DNA of 6,396 nt from Cyclobacteriaceae bacterium. GTDB lineage: Bacteria > Bacteroidota > Bacteroidia > Cytophagales > Cyclobacteriaceae. The notes below the pieces were generated by a model. The model made no database searches and had not been told where the DNA came from. It saw only the letters and a list, made by a program, of their open reading frames with translations. Within the stretch, counting starts at the first letter, position 1. Every line of letters begins with the position of its first letter. The stretch lies in assembly GCA_030637245.1 (NCBI GenBank), contig DAOVVI010000097.1:1-6396 (forward strand), in the 5' to 3' direction. Made by a program: the position numbers and the translations under genes. Positions 1 to 5,832 of the stretch are shown one piece after another.

Positions 1-82
1 AAAGCCCAACATCGGAGGTAATTTCATGAGGTTCATCAAAAAAGCCCAATACTAATGCAATGAACAATGGGAGTAAAACCAT
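1..82 (-). CDS. Partial CDS: N-terminus of an unidentified membrane or membrane-anchored protein
   Basis: Only the first 27 codons are in the window; the gene runs off the left edge. An ATG at 82-80 opens a frame with an in-frame TAA at 109-107 just upstream, so this is the only ATG start available. The peptide begins with Met and a strongly hydrophobic stretch (MVLLPLFIALVLGFF, residues 1-15), then an acidic turn (DEPHE, 16-20). That looks like a first transmembrane helix or an uncleaved signal anchor. No Shine-Dalgarno sequence is seen, which is common in Bacteroidota. It lies on the same strand as the gene at 176-886 but a terminator separates them, so it probably has its own promoter overlapping that terminator. 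The family cannot be named from so little sequence, and a chance ORF is possible. Confidence 0.5.
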   Translation of the reverse strand, partial: MVLLPLFIALVLGFFDEPHEITSDVGL

Positions 83-111
83 TATTAAAAAATTACGGCT
101 TTGAAATTATC

Positions 112-137
112 AAAAAAAAATACTTAATGTAAGCATT
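112..137 (-). terminator. Intrinsic terminator after the 176-886 gene
   Basis: Read on the minus strand, an 8-bp stem (AATGCTTA / TAAGTATT, one G-U pair) with a 3-nt loop CAT is followed directly by a run of nine T (A112-A120 on the plus strand). It begins about 38 bases after the stop codon of the 176-886 gene and ends 30 bases before the ATG of the next gene. Confidence 0.75.
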
Positions 138-175
138 GATCCGATAAATTTTATGGGTACTCTATCCTGAAATTA

Positions 176-886
176 TCAGAAATCATCGGCAAACAAACCA
201 ATCGCCTTTCTTTCTACTATCTTTAAAATCAAATCTGTTGCCTTTCCCGGGCTCATGAGCAATTCATTTAACTTTTTCAATTGCCGGTCAACCATTAAAT
301 CATCCCAAACAGATATTCTCAAAAGACGGATTTTTCTTTGCCTGGCAATAAGGTCGATTGCAAAATCTTTAAAAGCTATCATTTTCCATCCGGATGAACC
401 ACTCAATCCCAAATCTCCATTATTTTGAGATGGTCCAAAATGACGTTCTGCTTCATCGTTTGTCCAGGACGGATTAGATGTGCCCGCCTTGAGACATTCC
501 ACTTCATATTTCCTGCTATACGATCTGTATTTCATCAATGGAAAACTACTCAGGTTTTCATAAAAAGAAGATCTTAACGTTTTAGCCCGATATCTGTTGA
601 AGTGTAATTGTTCATCTAAAAGGATACAAAAGCGTCCGAATTCCCTGCCTCGCCGGCAGGCGGGCATAAAAGGAACATTGAATTTAATTTCAGGAAAAGC
701 TTCTCTTCCTCCCAGCAATTCATAGGTTTCCAAAAATACTTTTTCAAAGAAAGTACCCTTTAATTCCCACGTACTAAAACTATGGTTTAATTCTTCAGCC
801 GGAATATATTTGCTTAATAATATCTTGTGTAGGTTTTCTTCACGAATATTTCTTTTTCCCTTCATTGATAGATATTGATAAGCCAT
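176..886 (-). CDS. Hypothetical protein, 236 aa, possible nuclease-like fold (unrecognised family)
   Basis: This is an intact frame from ATG at 886-884 to TGA at 178-176. I do not recognise the family with confidence. The protein is soluble, with no signal peptide or membrane helix. Notable stretches are LDEQLHFNRYR at 90-100, KYEVECLKAG at 126-135, WTNDEAERHFG at 141-151, GDLG at 157-160 and GWKMIAFKDF at 166-175. The LDEQLH segment following a hydrophobic strand (CILL) loosely resembles the acidic core of PD-(D/E)XK or Vsr-like nucleases (a strand ending in E/D, then H), but this is only a guess. Residues 75-81 (PACRRGR) are encoded by a GC-rich hairpin that looks inserted. The start lies only 12 bases after the T-tract of the upstream terminator and has no Shine-Dalgarno; Met8 is an alternative start. 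Terminators on both sides suggest a separate transcription unit. Confidence 0.75.
   Translation of the reverse strand: MAYQYLSMKGKRNIREENLHKILLSKYIPAEELNHSFSTWELKGTFFEKVFLETYELLGGREAFPEIKFNVPFMPACRRGREFGRFCILLDEQLHFNRYRAKTLRSSFYENLSSFPLMKYRSYSRKYEVECLKAGTSNPSWTNDEAERHFGPSQNNGDLGLSGSSGWKMIAFKDFAIDLIARQRKIRLLRISVWDDLMVDRQLKKLNELLMSPGKATDLILKIVERKAIGLFADDF
643..666. repeat. GC-rich REP-like hairpin embedded in a coding frame
   Basis: Twenty of the 23 bases at 643-665 are G or C, inside an AT-rich gene. On the plus strand TGCC (646-649) and CGCC (651-654) pair with GGCG (659-662) and GGCA (663-666), giving eight base pairs with one bulged T and a GGCA loop. An alternative stem pairs CCTGCC (644-649) with GGCAGG (655-660). 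The element stays in frame and encodes about PACRRGR. It resembles the short palindromes mobilised by REP-associated transposases; only one copy is seen in this window. Confidence 0.55.
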
Positions 887-897
887 GAGTTTTTAAT

Positions 898-944
898 AAA
901 AAAATGCATAACTGAATGGTCTTTAATCATTCAATTATGCATTT
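898..944 (-). terminator. Intrinsic terminator of the oadGAB operon
   Basis: On the minus strand a long hairpin forms between 928-944 and 902-918, about 17 bp with one mismatch (912/934) and a 9-base loop (919-927). It is followed by a run of seven T (A898-A904 on the plus strand, the last few also available to the stem). It sits 25 bases after the oadB stop codon. The arms also carry A-rich flanks on the other side, but the T run is much better on the minus strand. Confidence 0.85.
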
Positions 945-968
945 ATAAAATATTGCTATTTAATTATT

Positions 969-2168
969 CTACGATAAAAACGAAATCAATACTCCGGCAG
1001 CAACCGCAGATCCTATAACTCCTGAAATGTTACTAGCCATCGCATATTGTAACAAATGATTGCTGGGATCATGCTTTAATGCTACTTCGTTAGCCACTCT
1101 GGATGCCATAGGCACCGCACTCAAACCTGTCGCTCCAATCAAGGGATTTATTTTCTTTTTAGCAAATATATTATGCACCTTAACGGCATATATACCACCC
1201 GCAACTGAAAAACAAAAAGCGATAAATCCTCCAACGATAATCATAATAGTTTGTGTATTTAAAAAAGCGCTGGCCGTCATTGTTCCACCGACAGTCAGGC
1301 CTAAAAATATGGTGGCAGTATTAAGAATACCTCCGGATGCAGCTTTGTGGAGCCGCTCGGTTGAACTCCCGATTTCCTTCACAAGATTTCCAAAAAGAAG
1401 CATTCCTACCAATGGAACAGCCGATGGCACTAACACGGCTACAATTCCTCCCATCATCAATGGGAAAAGAATTTTCATCACTTTCATATTTTTGATTGGC
1501 TTCTTACTCGGATACAGTTTGTCTTGTTCCTTCATATTGATTTTCAATTCCTTTTTTGAGGTAGTTAACCTGACAACAAAAGGAATGATTACCGGCACTA
1601 AGGCCATATATGAATAAGCTGCAATTGCGATTGGTCCCAATAAATGAGGAGCCAGCTTGATGGTAGTATAAATAGCTGTAGGTCCATCAGCGCCTCCAAT
1701 GATACCAAGTGATGCCGCTTCTTTAAGTGTAAATCCCACAGCAATTGCTCCCAATAAAACTGAGAAAATACCAATCTGAGCAGCAGCTCCAAAAAAGGCC
1801 AGCTTTAGATTTCTCAACATCGGTCCAAAATCTGTCAAAGCGCCAACTCCCATAAATATAATTGGAGGCAAAAGTCCTGTCTTTATCAAGGAATAATAAA
1901 GCAGGTTCATAATTCCATGGTTCTTCGCTATTTCCAACAATGACATGTGCATGATCTCATCATTTTCTGGAACTACACCCATCTCACCGCCAAGCGAATT
2001 TGCTAAAATTACGCCAAAACCAATTGGCACTAGTAATAACGGCTCATACCCCTTTACAATCCCAAGATAGAGTAGGAACCCGCCTATAAGTAACATTAAG
2101 ACAGTTTCGGGGCTTTGGAATAAAGACCCGAACGCCGTCATTTCAAATAGATTTCTAAGAATTTCCAT
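969..2168 (-). CDS. oadB: Na+-translocating decarboxylase, beta subunit
   Basis: This is the integral membrane subunit of the biotin-dependent decarboxylase sodium pump. In the family it decarboxylates carboxybiotin and couples this to Na+ export across the inner membrane. The 399-residue protein is highly hydrophobic, with many membrane segments (about 23-60, 96-112, 122-147, 172-200, 231-262, 280-296, 306-330 and 374-398). It carries the family signature GGADGPTAIY at 158-167, whose Asp161 corresponds to the aspartate essential for Na+ coupling in characterised OadB proteins. Other conserved stretches are IGSSTERL (267-273), ATIFLGLTVGGTM (285-297) and NPLIGATGLSAVPMASRVAN (341-360). A hydrophilic loop, KKELKINMKEQDK, lies at 205-217. 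It is the last gene of the operon, 28 bases after oadA, and a strong terminator follows. It is full length. The same family serves methylmalonyl-CoA, malonate and glutaconyl-CoA decarboxylases, so the substrate is set by the alpha subunit. Confidence 0.95.
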   Translation of the reverse strand: MEILRNLFEMTAFGSLFQSPETVLMLLIGGFLLYLGIVKGYEPLLLVPIGFGVILANSLGGEMGVVPENDEIMHMSLLEIAKNHGIMNLLYYSLIKTGLLPPIIFMGVGALTDFGPMLRNLKLAFFGAAAQIGIFSVLLGAIAVGFTLKEAASLGIIGGADGPTAIYTTIKLAPHLLGPIAIAAYSYMALVPVIIPFVVRLTTSKKELKINMKEQDKLYPSKKPIKNMKVMKILFPLMMGGIVAVLVPSAVPLVGMLLFGNLVKEIGSSTERLHKAASGGILNTATIFLGLTVGGTMTASAFLNTQTIMIIVGGFIAFCFSVAGGIYAVKVHNIFAKKKINPLIGATGLSAVPMASRVANEVALKHDPSNHLLQYAMASNISGVIGSAVAAGVLISFLS

Positions 2169-2196
2169 AAATTAAAATAATCTATCACAGGACTAA

Positions 2197-4068
2197 TTAT
2201 TGCAACTTCACAAGTGCATCATCCTCTTCTACCGTTTCCCCGTCGCTAAAGCAGATCTCCACAATTTTCCCGGATTTATCAGCAGTAATGGCATTGTAAA
2301 CCTTCATGGATTCGATGTACCCAATTATATCACCATCCTTGATTGTATCCCCAACTTTAATCGCGGTTTCAGAAGCGCTTTTAGTTCTATGATAATTTCC
2401 TTCTAATGGAGCAAGTATTTCCTCAGCGCCTTCAGTTGAAACCGGAGCAACAGGAGCAGGAGTATCGTTGGCAGGTGTGGCAGGAACTCCATCGCCATAG
2501 GAAACGGAAACGACAAAGTTTTCGCCATTCACATTCACATTAAGTGTCTTTGGAACAAATCCTCCCGATGAAGCAACTGCCGGAGCAGGAGCAGATTTTT
2601 CTGCTTTAGCTCCTTTCTTTTCTGCAAGTTCTTTTTCGAAGTCAGCTTTTGCCTTACCTGCTTTGTAGTTTCTGTATTGTGGCGGGTGCATGGCAAGCTC
2701 CATAAGCTCTTCATCATCCTCACCATAATCCCATCCATTGTCATCCATTTCTTTTCTGAATTCATCAAGACTATCAGGATATAGATCCTGAGGATTGCCA
2801 GTGAAAAATTCACGCCCCTGTTTTTCTGCAAGTGCAACAATTTCAGCCGCCAGTTTGCCCGGAAGTTTGCCAGCCTTACCCAACAGCATATCCCATGTAT
2901 TGTCATCGATCATCGAGAATCTTTCTTTGCCTTTGATCATTGACATTACATTCATCATGGCCACGTTTTTCACATACTGGCTGTATGGGGTTACCAATGG
3001 CGGGTAACCAAGTTTAGGCCAGATGTACTCTACTTCGTCAAACAATTGAACCAACAGGTCATCCTGAGTAATTGTAGATTTGTTATTTTTAGTCAACCAC
3101 TTATTGATGCTGTTGAGGTTGTTTTCAAGGTCGGCCATGAGGCTGCCCATCATGCCACCGGGAAGACCAGGGCCTATGAGCAACGAGTTTAGCATTCTGT
3201 TTCTTTGTGGGATATAGTATCCGAGGAAGTCATCCATAAACTCCTGAGTCAGGGCCCGGGCTTCCATGTATGCTTTCATGTTTACATCAGGTACTGAATA
3301 GCCTGCGTCTTTCAGCATGGCAATTACCATAAGAAGGTCTGCATGTCCTGTTCCCCAGGAAAGCGGCTCCATGCCAACGTCGATAATCTCACAGCCTGCA
3401 CGGGCAACTTCAAGAATAGAAGCCGGTGTGAAACCAGGACCGGTCTGTCCATGGTACTGGATCAGAATATTAGGATTTGAAGCTTTAATGCCAGCTACAA
3501 TTTTACCGAGAGAAGCCGGTCGGCCAATACCTGCCATGTCTTTCAGGCAGATTTCATCTGCACCACCATCGATAAGTTGTTGAGCAAGATCTACGTAGTA
3601 ATCTACGGTATGAACAGCTGAATGGGTCAGGCTTAGCGTGCTCTGAGCAATCATCCCTCCTTCTTTGGCATATTTGGCGGAATCAATAATATTCCTTGGA
3701 TCATTAAGCCCGCAGAAAGAACGGGCGATGTCAGTACCCTGTTTTTTCTTAACCTTAAACATCAGCTTTCGGATGTCAACAGGGACAGGGTTCATCCTGA
3801 TACCATTTAGTCCTCTTTCGAGCATGTGAGTTTGGATACCTGCTTCATTAAAAGGCTTTGTCCAGGCTCTTACAGCTTTGTTTGGGTTTTCACCAAACAG
3901 TAAATTAATTTGTTCAAAACCACCGCCATTGGTCTCTATCCTGGCGAAACATCCCATATCTACAATAACCGGGGCAATTCTTTCTAATTGATCTTTGCGT
4001 GGTACATACTTTCCTGACGATTGCCACATATCCCTATAAACCAGGGAAAATTGAATTTCTTTTGCCAT
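2197..4068 (-). CDS. oadA: Decarboxylase alpha subunit: carboxyltransferase fused to biotin carrier domain
   Basis: This cytoplasmic subunit transfers a carboxyl group from oxaloacetate (probable substrate) to biotin. The 623-residue protein has an HMGL-like TIM-barrel carboxyltransferase (about 1-290; metal-site segment SLVYRDMWQSS at 8-18, CLKDMAG at 174-180 with the candidate carbamylated Lys176), then the PYC/OADA conserved domain (about 290-480). A Pro/Ala-rich linker (490-505), a small beta segment TLNVNVNGENFVVSVS (508-523), a second Pro/Ala-rich linker (530-545) and a biotinyl domain (549-623) follow. The biotin attachment site is ESMK at 586-589, Lys589. The usual second metal-binding His of the HxH motif is Gln here (H206-G207-Q208). 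It sits between oadG (143 bases upstream) and oadB, which supports the pump assignment rather than pyruvate carboxylase subunit B. No biotin carboxylase gene is nearby. The start at ATG 4068 lacks a Shine-Dalgarno. Substrate assignment to oxaloacetate is by family resemblance, not proven. Confidence 0.93.
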   Translation of the reverse strand: MAKEIQFSLVYRDMWQSSGKYVPRKDQLERIAPVIVDMGCFARIETNGGGFEQINLLFGENPNKAVRAWTKPFNEAGIQTHMLERGLNGIRMNPVPVDIRKLMFKVKKKQGTDIARSFCGLNDPRNIIDSAKYAKEGGMIAQSTLSLTHSAVHTVDYYVDLAQQLIDGGADEICLKDMAGIGRPASLGKIVAGIKASNPNILIQYHGQTGPGFTPASILEVARAGCEIIDVGMEPLSWGTGHADLLMVIAMLKDAGYSVPDVNMKAYMEARALTQEFMDDFLGYYIPQRNRMLNSLLIGPGLPGGMMGSLMADLENNLNSINKWLTKNNKSTITQDDLLVQLFDEVEYIWPKLGYPPLVTPYSQYVKNVAMMNVMSMIKGKERFSMIDDNTWDMLLGKAGKLPGKLAAEIVALAEKQGREFFTGNPQDLYPDSLDEFRKEMDDNGWDYGEDDEELMELAMHPPQYRNYKAGKAKADFEKELAEKKGAKAEKSAPAPAVASSGGFVPKTLNVNVNGENFVVSVSYGDGVPATPANDTPAPVAPVSTEGAEEILAPLEGNYHRTKSASETAIKVGDTIKDGDIIGYIESMKVYNAITADKSGKIVEICFSDGETVEEDDALVKLQ

Positions 4069-4108
4069 ATTTTCTGACGTTATTAAATCTTAAATATTTT
4101 CTATAAAA

Positions 4109-4131
4109 ATGATTTTACATTTATAAATCAT
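4109..4131 (-). promoter_or_regulatory. Hairpin in the oadG-oadA spacer, possible attenuator or processing site
   Basis: ATGATTT and AAATCAT form a 7-bp AT-rich stem around a 9-base loop. On the minus strand it is followed by four more T, giving a weak terminator-like shape about 40 bases before the oadA start. The stem is weak, so read-through is expected. It may set the ratio of gamma to alpha and beta subunits or protect an mRNA end. Confidence 0.3.
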
Positions 4132-4211
4132 GGATATTCCTCATCTGGAGATAAGCATGACTACAGACGGGAGTGATTTTTAAAATTTGACAGGCAAATT
4201 TCATACTATTC

Positions 4212-4475
4212 TCATTCGGCCTTCGTAATCGAAGTCACTTTTGCTTTTCCTTCAGTCACAATATCAACGGCTGAGACTATGGCTGCCATCTTTCGAGGAT
4301 CGATCGCTCCGAGGGTTGCTGCTTTAACAACAGCTCTTATTTTAGTCTCCGGAATAAATTTGTTTACAAGTGAAATGAGGATATTACCAACAATAACAAT
4401 AAGGGCTAAAATGGTAAAAACTGTAATCATTCCAACCGCTAGCAGCATCAAAGCTGTACTAAATCCTTCATTCAT
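4212..4475 (-). CDS. oadG: Decarboxylase Na+ pump, gamma subunit
   Basis: The 87-residue protein is the small membrane subunit that in the family holds the alpha subunit to the beta subunit. It has one long N-terminal hydrophobic segment (about residues 6-36, with ALMLLAVGMITVFTILALIV) and a short cytoplasmic tail ending in GKAKVTSITKAE. The MAAIVSAVDI stretch near residues 63-72 matches the alanine-rich OadG tail. The ATG at 4475-4473 is preferred over the TTG at 4502 because the TTG lies inside the promoter's -7 element and the extra RRLFKIEI residues are not needed by the family. A weak GAG lies just before the ATG. As the first gene of the oadGAB unit, its identity rests on both the sequence pattern and the context. 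The histidine-rich zinc-binding tail of enterobacterial OadG is not seen. Confidence 0.85.
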   Translation of the reverse strand: MNEGFSTALMLLAVGMITVFTILALIVIVGNILISLVNKFIPETKIRAVVKAATLGAIDPRKMAAIVSAVDIVTEGKAKVTSITKAE

Positions 4476-4499
4476 GATCTCAATTTTAAAAAGACGGCG

Positions 4500-4530
4500 C
4501 AAAGGTATGAAAATATTACTGTAATGTCAT
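4500..4530 (-). promoter_or_regulatory. Promoter of oadGAB (Bacteroidota type)
   Basis: On the minus strand TACCTTTG (4507-4500) is a perfect TAnnTTTG -7 element. ATGACA (4530-4525), close to the TTGAC-type upstream element, lies 17 bases before it. Transcription would begin around 4493-4496, giving a leader of about 20 bases before the oadG ATG. Confidence 0.65.
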
Positions 4531-4679
4531 GATTTGATTGTTAATATTGACCTGCACATATTAAGGAAAAGAATATTCTTGGTTCTACTACGAATTTAAT
4601 GTTAGAGGTAAACCGAGAGAAATTATAAACGTGAAATGAGTATAAATTTTCATCATTAGAAGTATGGCTTAAAAACACG

Positions 4680-4687
4680 TACATTTG
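4680..4687 (+). promoter_or_regulatory. Candidate -7 element TACATTTG
   Basis: This is a perfect TAnnTTTG match followed by CA, as in many Bacteroidota promoters. A clear upstream TTG element is missing. It would give a leader of roughly 200 bases for the DUF1573 gene, or a small RNA. Confidence 0.3.
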
Positions 4688-4854
4688 CATTTTAATACTA
4701 TTTACAATTGGAAAAAATTTCGATACCAAAACCTATCTGAATATTTTCCGTATCACTCAACGAAAAAAGATATAATATTAAATTGAATTTTGACGTTAAC
4801 AATTCATTAGCAATTTTTATGGTTTCCTTAAGCACCTGAAAAGTATAAATAACA

Positions 4855-4862
4855 GAAATTTG
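4855..4862 (+). promoter_or_regulatory. Candidate proximal -7 element of the DUF1573 gene
   Basis: GAAATTTG matches TAnnTTTG except at its first base and stands 28 bases before the ATG at 4891. No good upstream element is visible. Confidence 0.25.
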
Positions 4863-4890
4863 AAATATTTTAAAACTAATATATCATAAC

Positions 4891-5310
4891 ATGAAAAAAT
4901 TAATTTTATCAACCGGTTTCATTTTTGGAGTAGTATTCTTTGCAATGAGCCAGGCATCCACAGTTGCAATAGAGTCAGGGAATCCTGGTTCCATGGCAAA
5001 GTTTAACTGGGAAGAAACCACGCACAACTTTGGAAAGATCGATCAGAGAAAACCTGTTTCATTTGAATTTGTATTTACAAATACCGGAAGTACCCCGTTG
5101 GTAATCAGCAATGTAAAAGGGTCTTGCGGATGTACAGTTACAAAATACACCAAAGAGGCAATTGCACCAGGAAAAACGGGTAATGTAAAGGCTACCTTCA
5201 ATGCTGCGGCTGTAGGCGCATTCAATAAAAGTGTGAGAGTTACGGCAAATGTAGAAGGCGGGACAGAGACGTTGTTCATAAAGGGTGAAGTGGTAAAACA
5301 GAACTTATAA
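4891..5310 (+). CDS. Exported DUF1573 domain protein
   Basis: The 139-residue protein has a Sec-type signal peptide (MKK, then a hydrophobic core about 4-18, probable cleavage after SQA near residue 22). A single immunoglobulin-like DUF1573 domain follows (about 37-135). The family hallmarks are F-x-W-E-E-x-x-H-N-F-G near 38-48, FVFTNTGSTPLVISNV (60-75), SCGCTV (78-83, Cys79 and Cys81) and APGKTGNVKATFN (92-104). The molecular role of DUF1573 is not established. The related ASPM/SPD-2/hydin fold suggests a periplasmic or surface adhesion or scaffold role. No lipobox cysteine is present near the signal peptide end, so it is probably a soluble periplasmic or secreted protein. It is a single-gene unit with its own terminator. 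The start is the only ATG preceding the signal peptide, without a Shine-Dalgarno. Confidence 0.9.
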   Translation: MKKLILSTGFIFGVVFFAMSQASTVAIESGNPGSMAKFNWEETTHNFGKIDQRKPVSFEFVFTNTGSTPLVISNVKGSCGCTVTKYTKEAIAPGKTGNVKATFNAAAVGAFNKSVRVTANVEGGTETLFIKGEVVKQNL

Positions 5311-5326
5311 AAGATTAAAAATCCAT

Positions 5327-5361
5327 AAGAGAGGCTTTATTTTCATAAAGTCTCTTTTTTT
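5327..5361 (+). terminator. Intrinsic terminator of the DUF1573 gene
   Basis: AAGAGAGG plus CTTTAT pairs with ATAAAG plus TCTCTTTT around a TTTC loop (5341-5344), giving about 14 continuous pairs including two G-U. The T run 5355-5361 follows. It begins 17 bases after the stop codon. Confidence 0.85.
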
Positions 5362-5394
5362 ATGTCTAATATTTTTAAAGGAAATTCTGTTTCT

Positions 5395-5402
5395 TAATTT
5401 TG
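5395..5402 (+). promoter_or_regulatory. -7 element of the tRNA-Val promoter
   Basis: TAATTTTG is a perfect TAnnTTTG match ending 10 bases before the first base of the mature tRNA. A clear TTG upstream element was not found at the usual distance. Confidence 0.55.
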
Positions 5403-5412
5403 CCAATACAAA

Positions 5413-5487
5413 GGGTTGTTAGCTCAGTTGGTTTAGAGCACTGCCTTGACAGGGCAGGGGTCGCTAGTTCGAATCTAGTACAACCCA
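5413..5487 (+). tRNA. tRNA-Val (anticodon GAC)
   Basis: A full cloverleaf can be drawn. The acceptor stem is GGGTTGT (5413-5419) with ACAACCC (5480-5486) and discriminator A5487. The D arm is GCTC/GAGC, and the anticodon stem CTGCC/GGCAG has the 7-base loop TTGACAG. The T arm is GCTAG/CTAGT around TTCGAAT. The anticodon GAC at 5448-5450 reads GUC (and GUU), so the amino acid is valine. The CCA end is not encoded (CTT follows). It lies between the DUF1573 terminator and decayed mobile DNA, a common arrangement beside tRNA genes. Confidence 0.97.
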
Positions 5488-5495
5488 CTTAATGC

Positions 5496-5526
5496 CTTTT
5501 CGATTTATGGAAAAGTTTGTTCTCTT
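5496..5526 (+). terminator. Probable terminator after tRNA-Val
   Basis: CTTTTC (5496-5501) and GAAAAG (5510-5515) form a 6-bp stem with an 8-base loop. The T-rich segment TTTGTTCTCTTTT follows. The T run is interrupted, so this is moderate support. Confidence 0.45.
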
Positions 5527-5576
5527 TTATAAAACCATCCGCCTCAAAAATTCACCATGCTTTGATTTGACAGGTG

Positions 5577-5697
5577 TTATACTTGCAGGTTTGGTAATTC
5601 GATAATAAATTTGGCTCCAATCTCCGGCTTACTTTCTACACGAATATTTCCTTTGAGTTTTTTTTACTGCCTGATTGACAATATAGAGACCAATTCA
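5577..5697 (-). pseudogene. C-terminal remnant of a sensor histidine kinase
   Basis: The minus strand encodes the end of a HATPase domain. LYIVNQAVKK (5688-5658) would correspond to the G2 region GLGLYIV. LKGNIRVESKPEIG and AKFIIELPNLQV (5657-5580) then run to a TAA at 5579-5577, matching the usual ending of kinases of the form KGxIxVESxxGxGTxFxIxLP. The two parts are in different frames: a run of eight A (5658-5665 on the minus strand, plus-strand T) has one base too many, and one G seems missing before the LYIV part (ISEL then GLYIV). The rest of the kinase is absent. It cannot be functional unless the frameshifts are sequencing errors, and even then only about 40 residues remain. Confidence 0.6.
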
Positions 5698-5832
5698 CTA
5701 ATCGGGAAACCATATTTTGATTTCACTTGCATTCCCTTGATAATCACCGGCACCACTAACCTACCAATATGATGGATTTTCTGCAAACCCTGCTTCAACC
5801 GGAATATTTATCATGTATTTTATGGCTCGGTC
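5698..5832 (-). pseudogene. C-terminal remnant of a REP-associated tyrosine (Y1, IS200-like) transposase
   Basis: The minus strand reads AIKYMINIPVEAGFAENPSYW, then a TAG at 5763-5761, then VSGAGDYQGNASEIKIWFPD and a TAG at 5700-5698. This follows the C-terminal pattern of RAYT or Y1 transposases, in which IKYIHxNPVxAGxVxxPxxYxxSSAxDYxG is typical. The catalytic HUH and tyrosine parts are missing, because only about 35 bases separate this segment from the end of the neighbouring phosphoesterase gene. The in-frame stop and the missing N-terminus make it a dead fragment. Identity is from remembered family pattern, not a search. Confidence 0.6.

Larger units (their letters stand above)
4531..4890. 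other. Divergent intergenic spacer between oadG and the DUF1573 gene
   Basis: This is AT-rich sequence with no convincing gene. The open frame at 4541-4729 (minus) starts at a TTG, has no family resemblance and is best treated as chance. Apart from candidate promoter elements for the plus-strand gene, I see no repeats, riboswitch fold or tRNA. Confidence 0.6.

Noticed and set aside
102..178. An 11-base direct repeat TGAAATTATCA at 102-112 and 168-178
   Set aside because: It is short and AT-rich, only two copies are seen, and the second overlaps a stop codon; this is not enough for an operator or attachment site.
1060..1792. Open frames antisense to or overlapping oadB (1060-1617 plus, 1598-1792 minus)
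   Set aside because: They are shadows of a strongly conserved membrane protein gene and show no independent family motifs.
2200..3583. Several open frames inside oadA on both strands
   Set aside because: OadA is fully supported by domain motifs over its length; the other frames are antisense or out-of-frame shadows.
4119..4204. 27-codon frame (MKFACQILKITPV...) in the oadG-oadA spacer
   Set aside because: It is too short, has no Shine-Dalgarno or family resemblance, and it overlaps the hairpin region; it is likely chance.
4541..4729. 62-residue minus-strand open frame upstream of oadG
   Set aside because: It starts at a TTG, overlaps the presumed promoter region, has an unremarkable composition and shows no recognisable domain.
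5413..5487. tRNA-adjacent integration site with att-like repeats
   Set aside because: No repeat of the tRNA 3' end was found elsewhere in the window, so the decayed genes beside it cannot be tied to site-specific integration.
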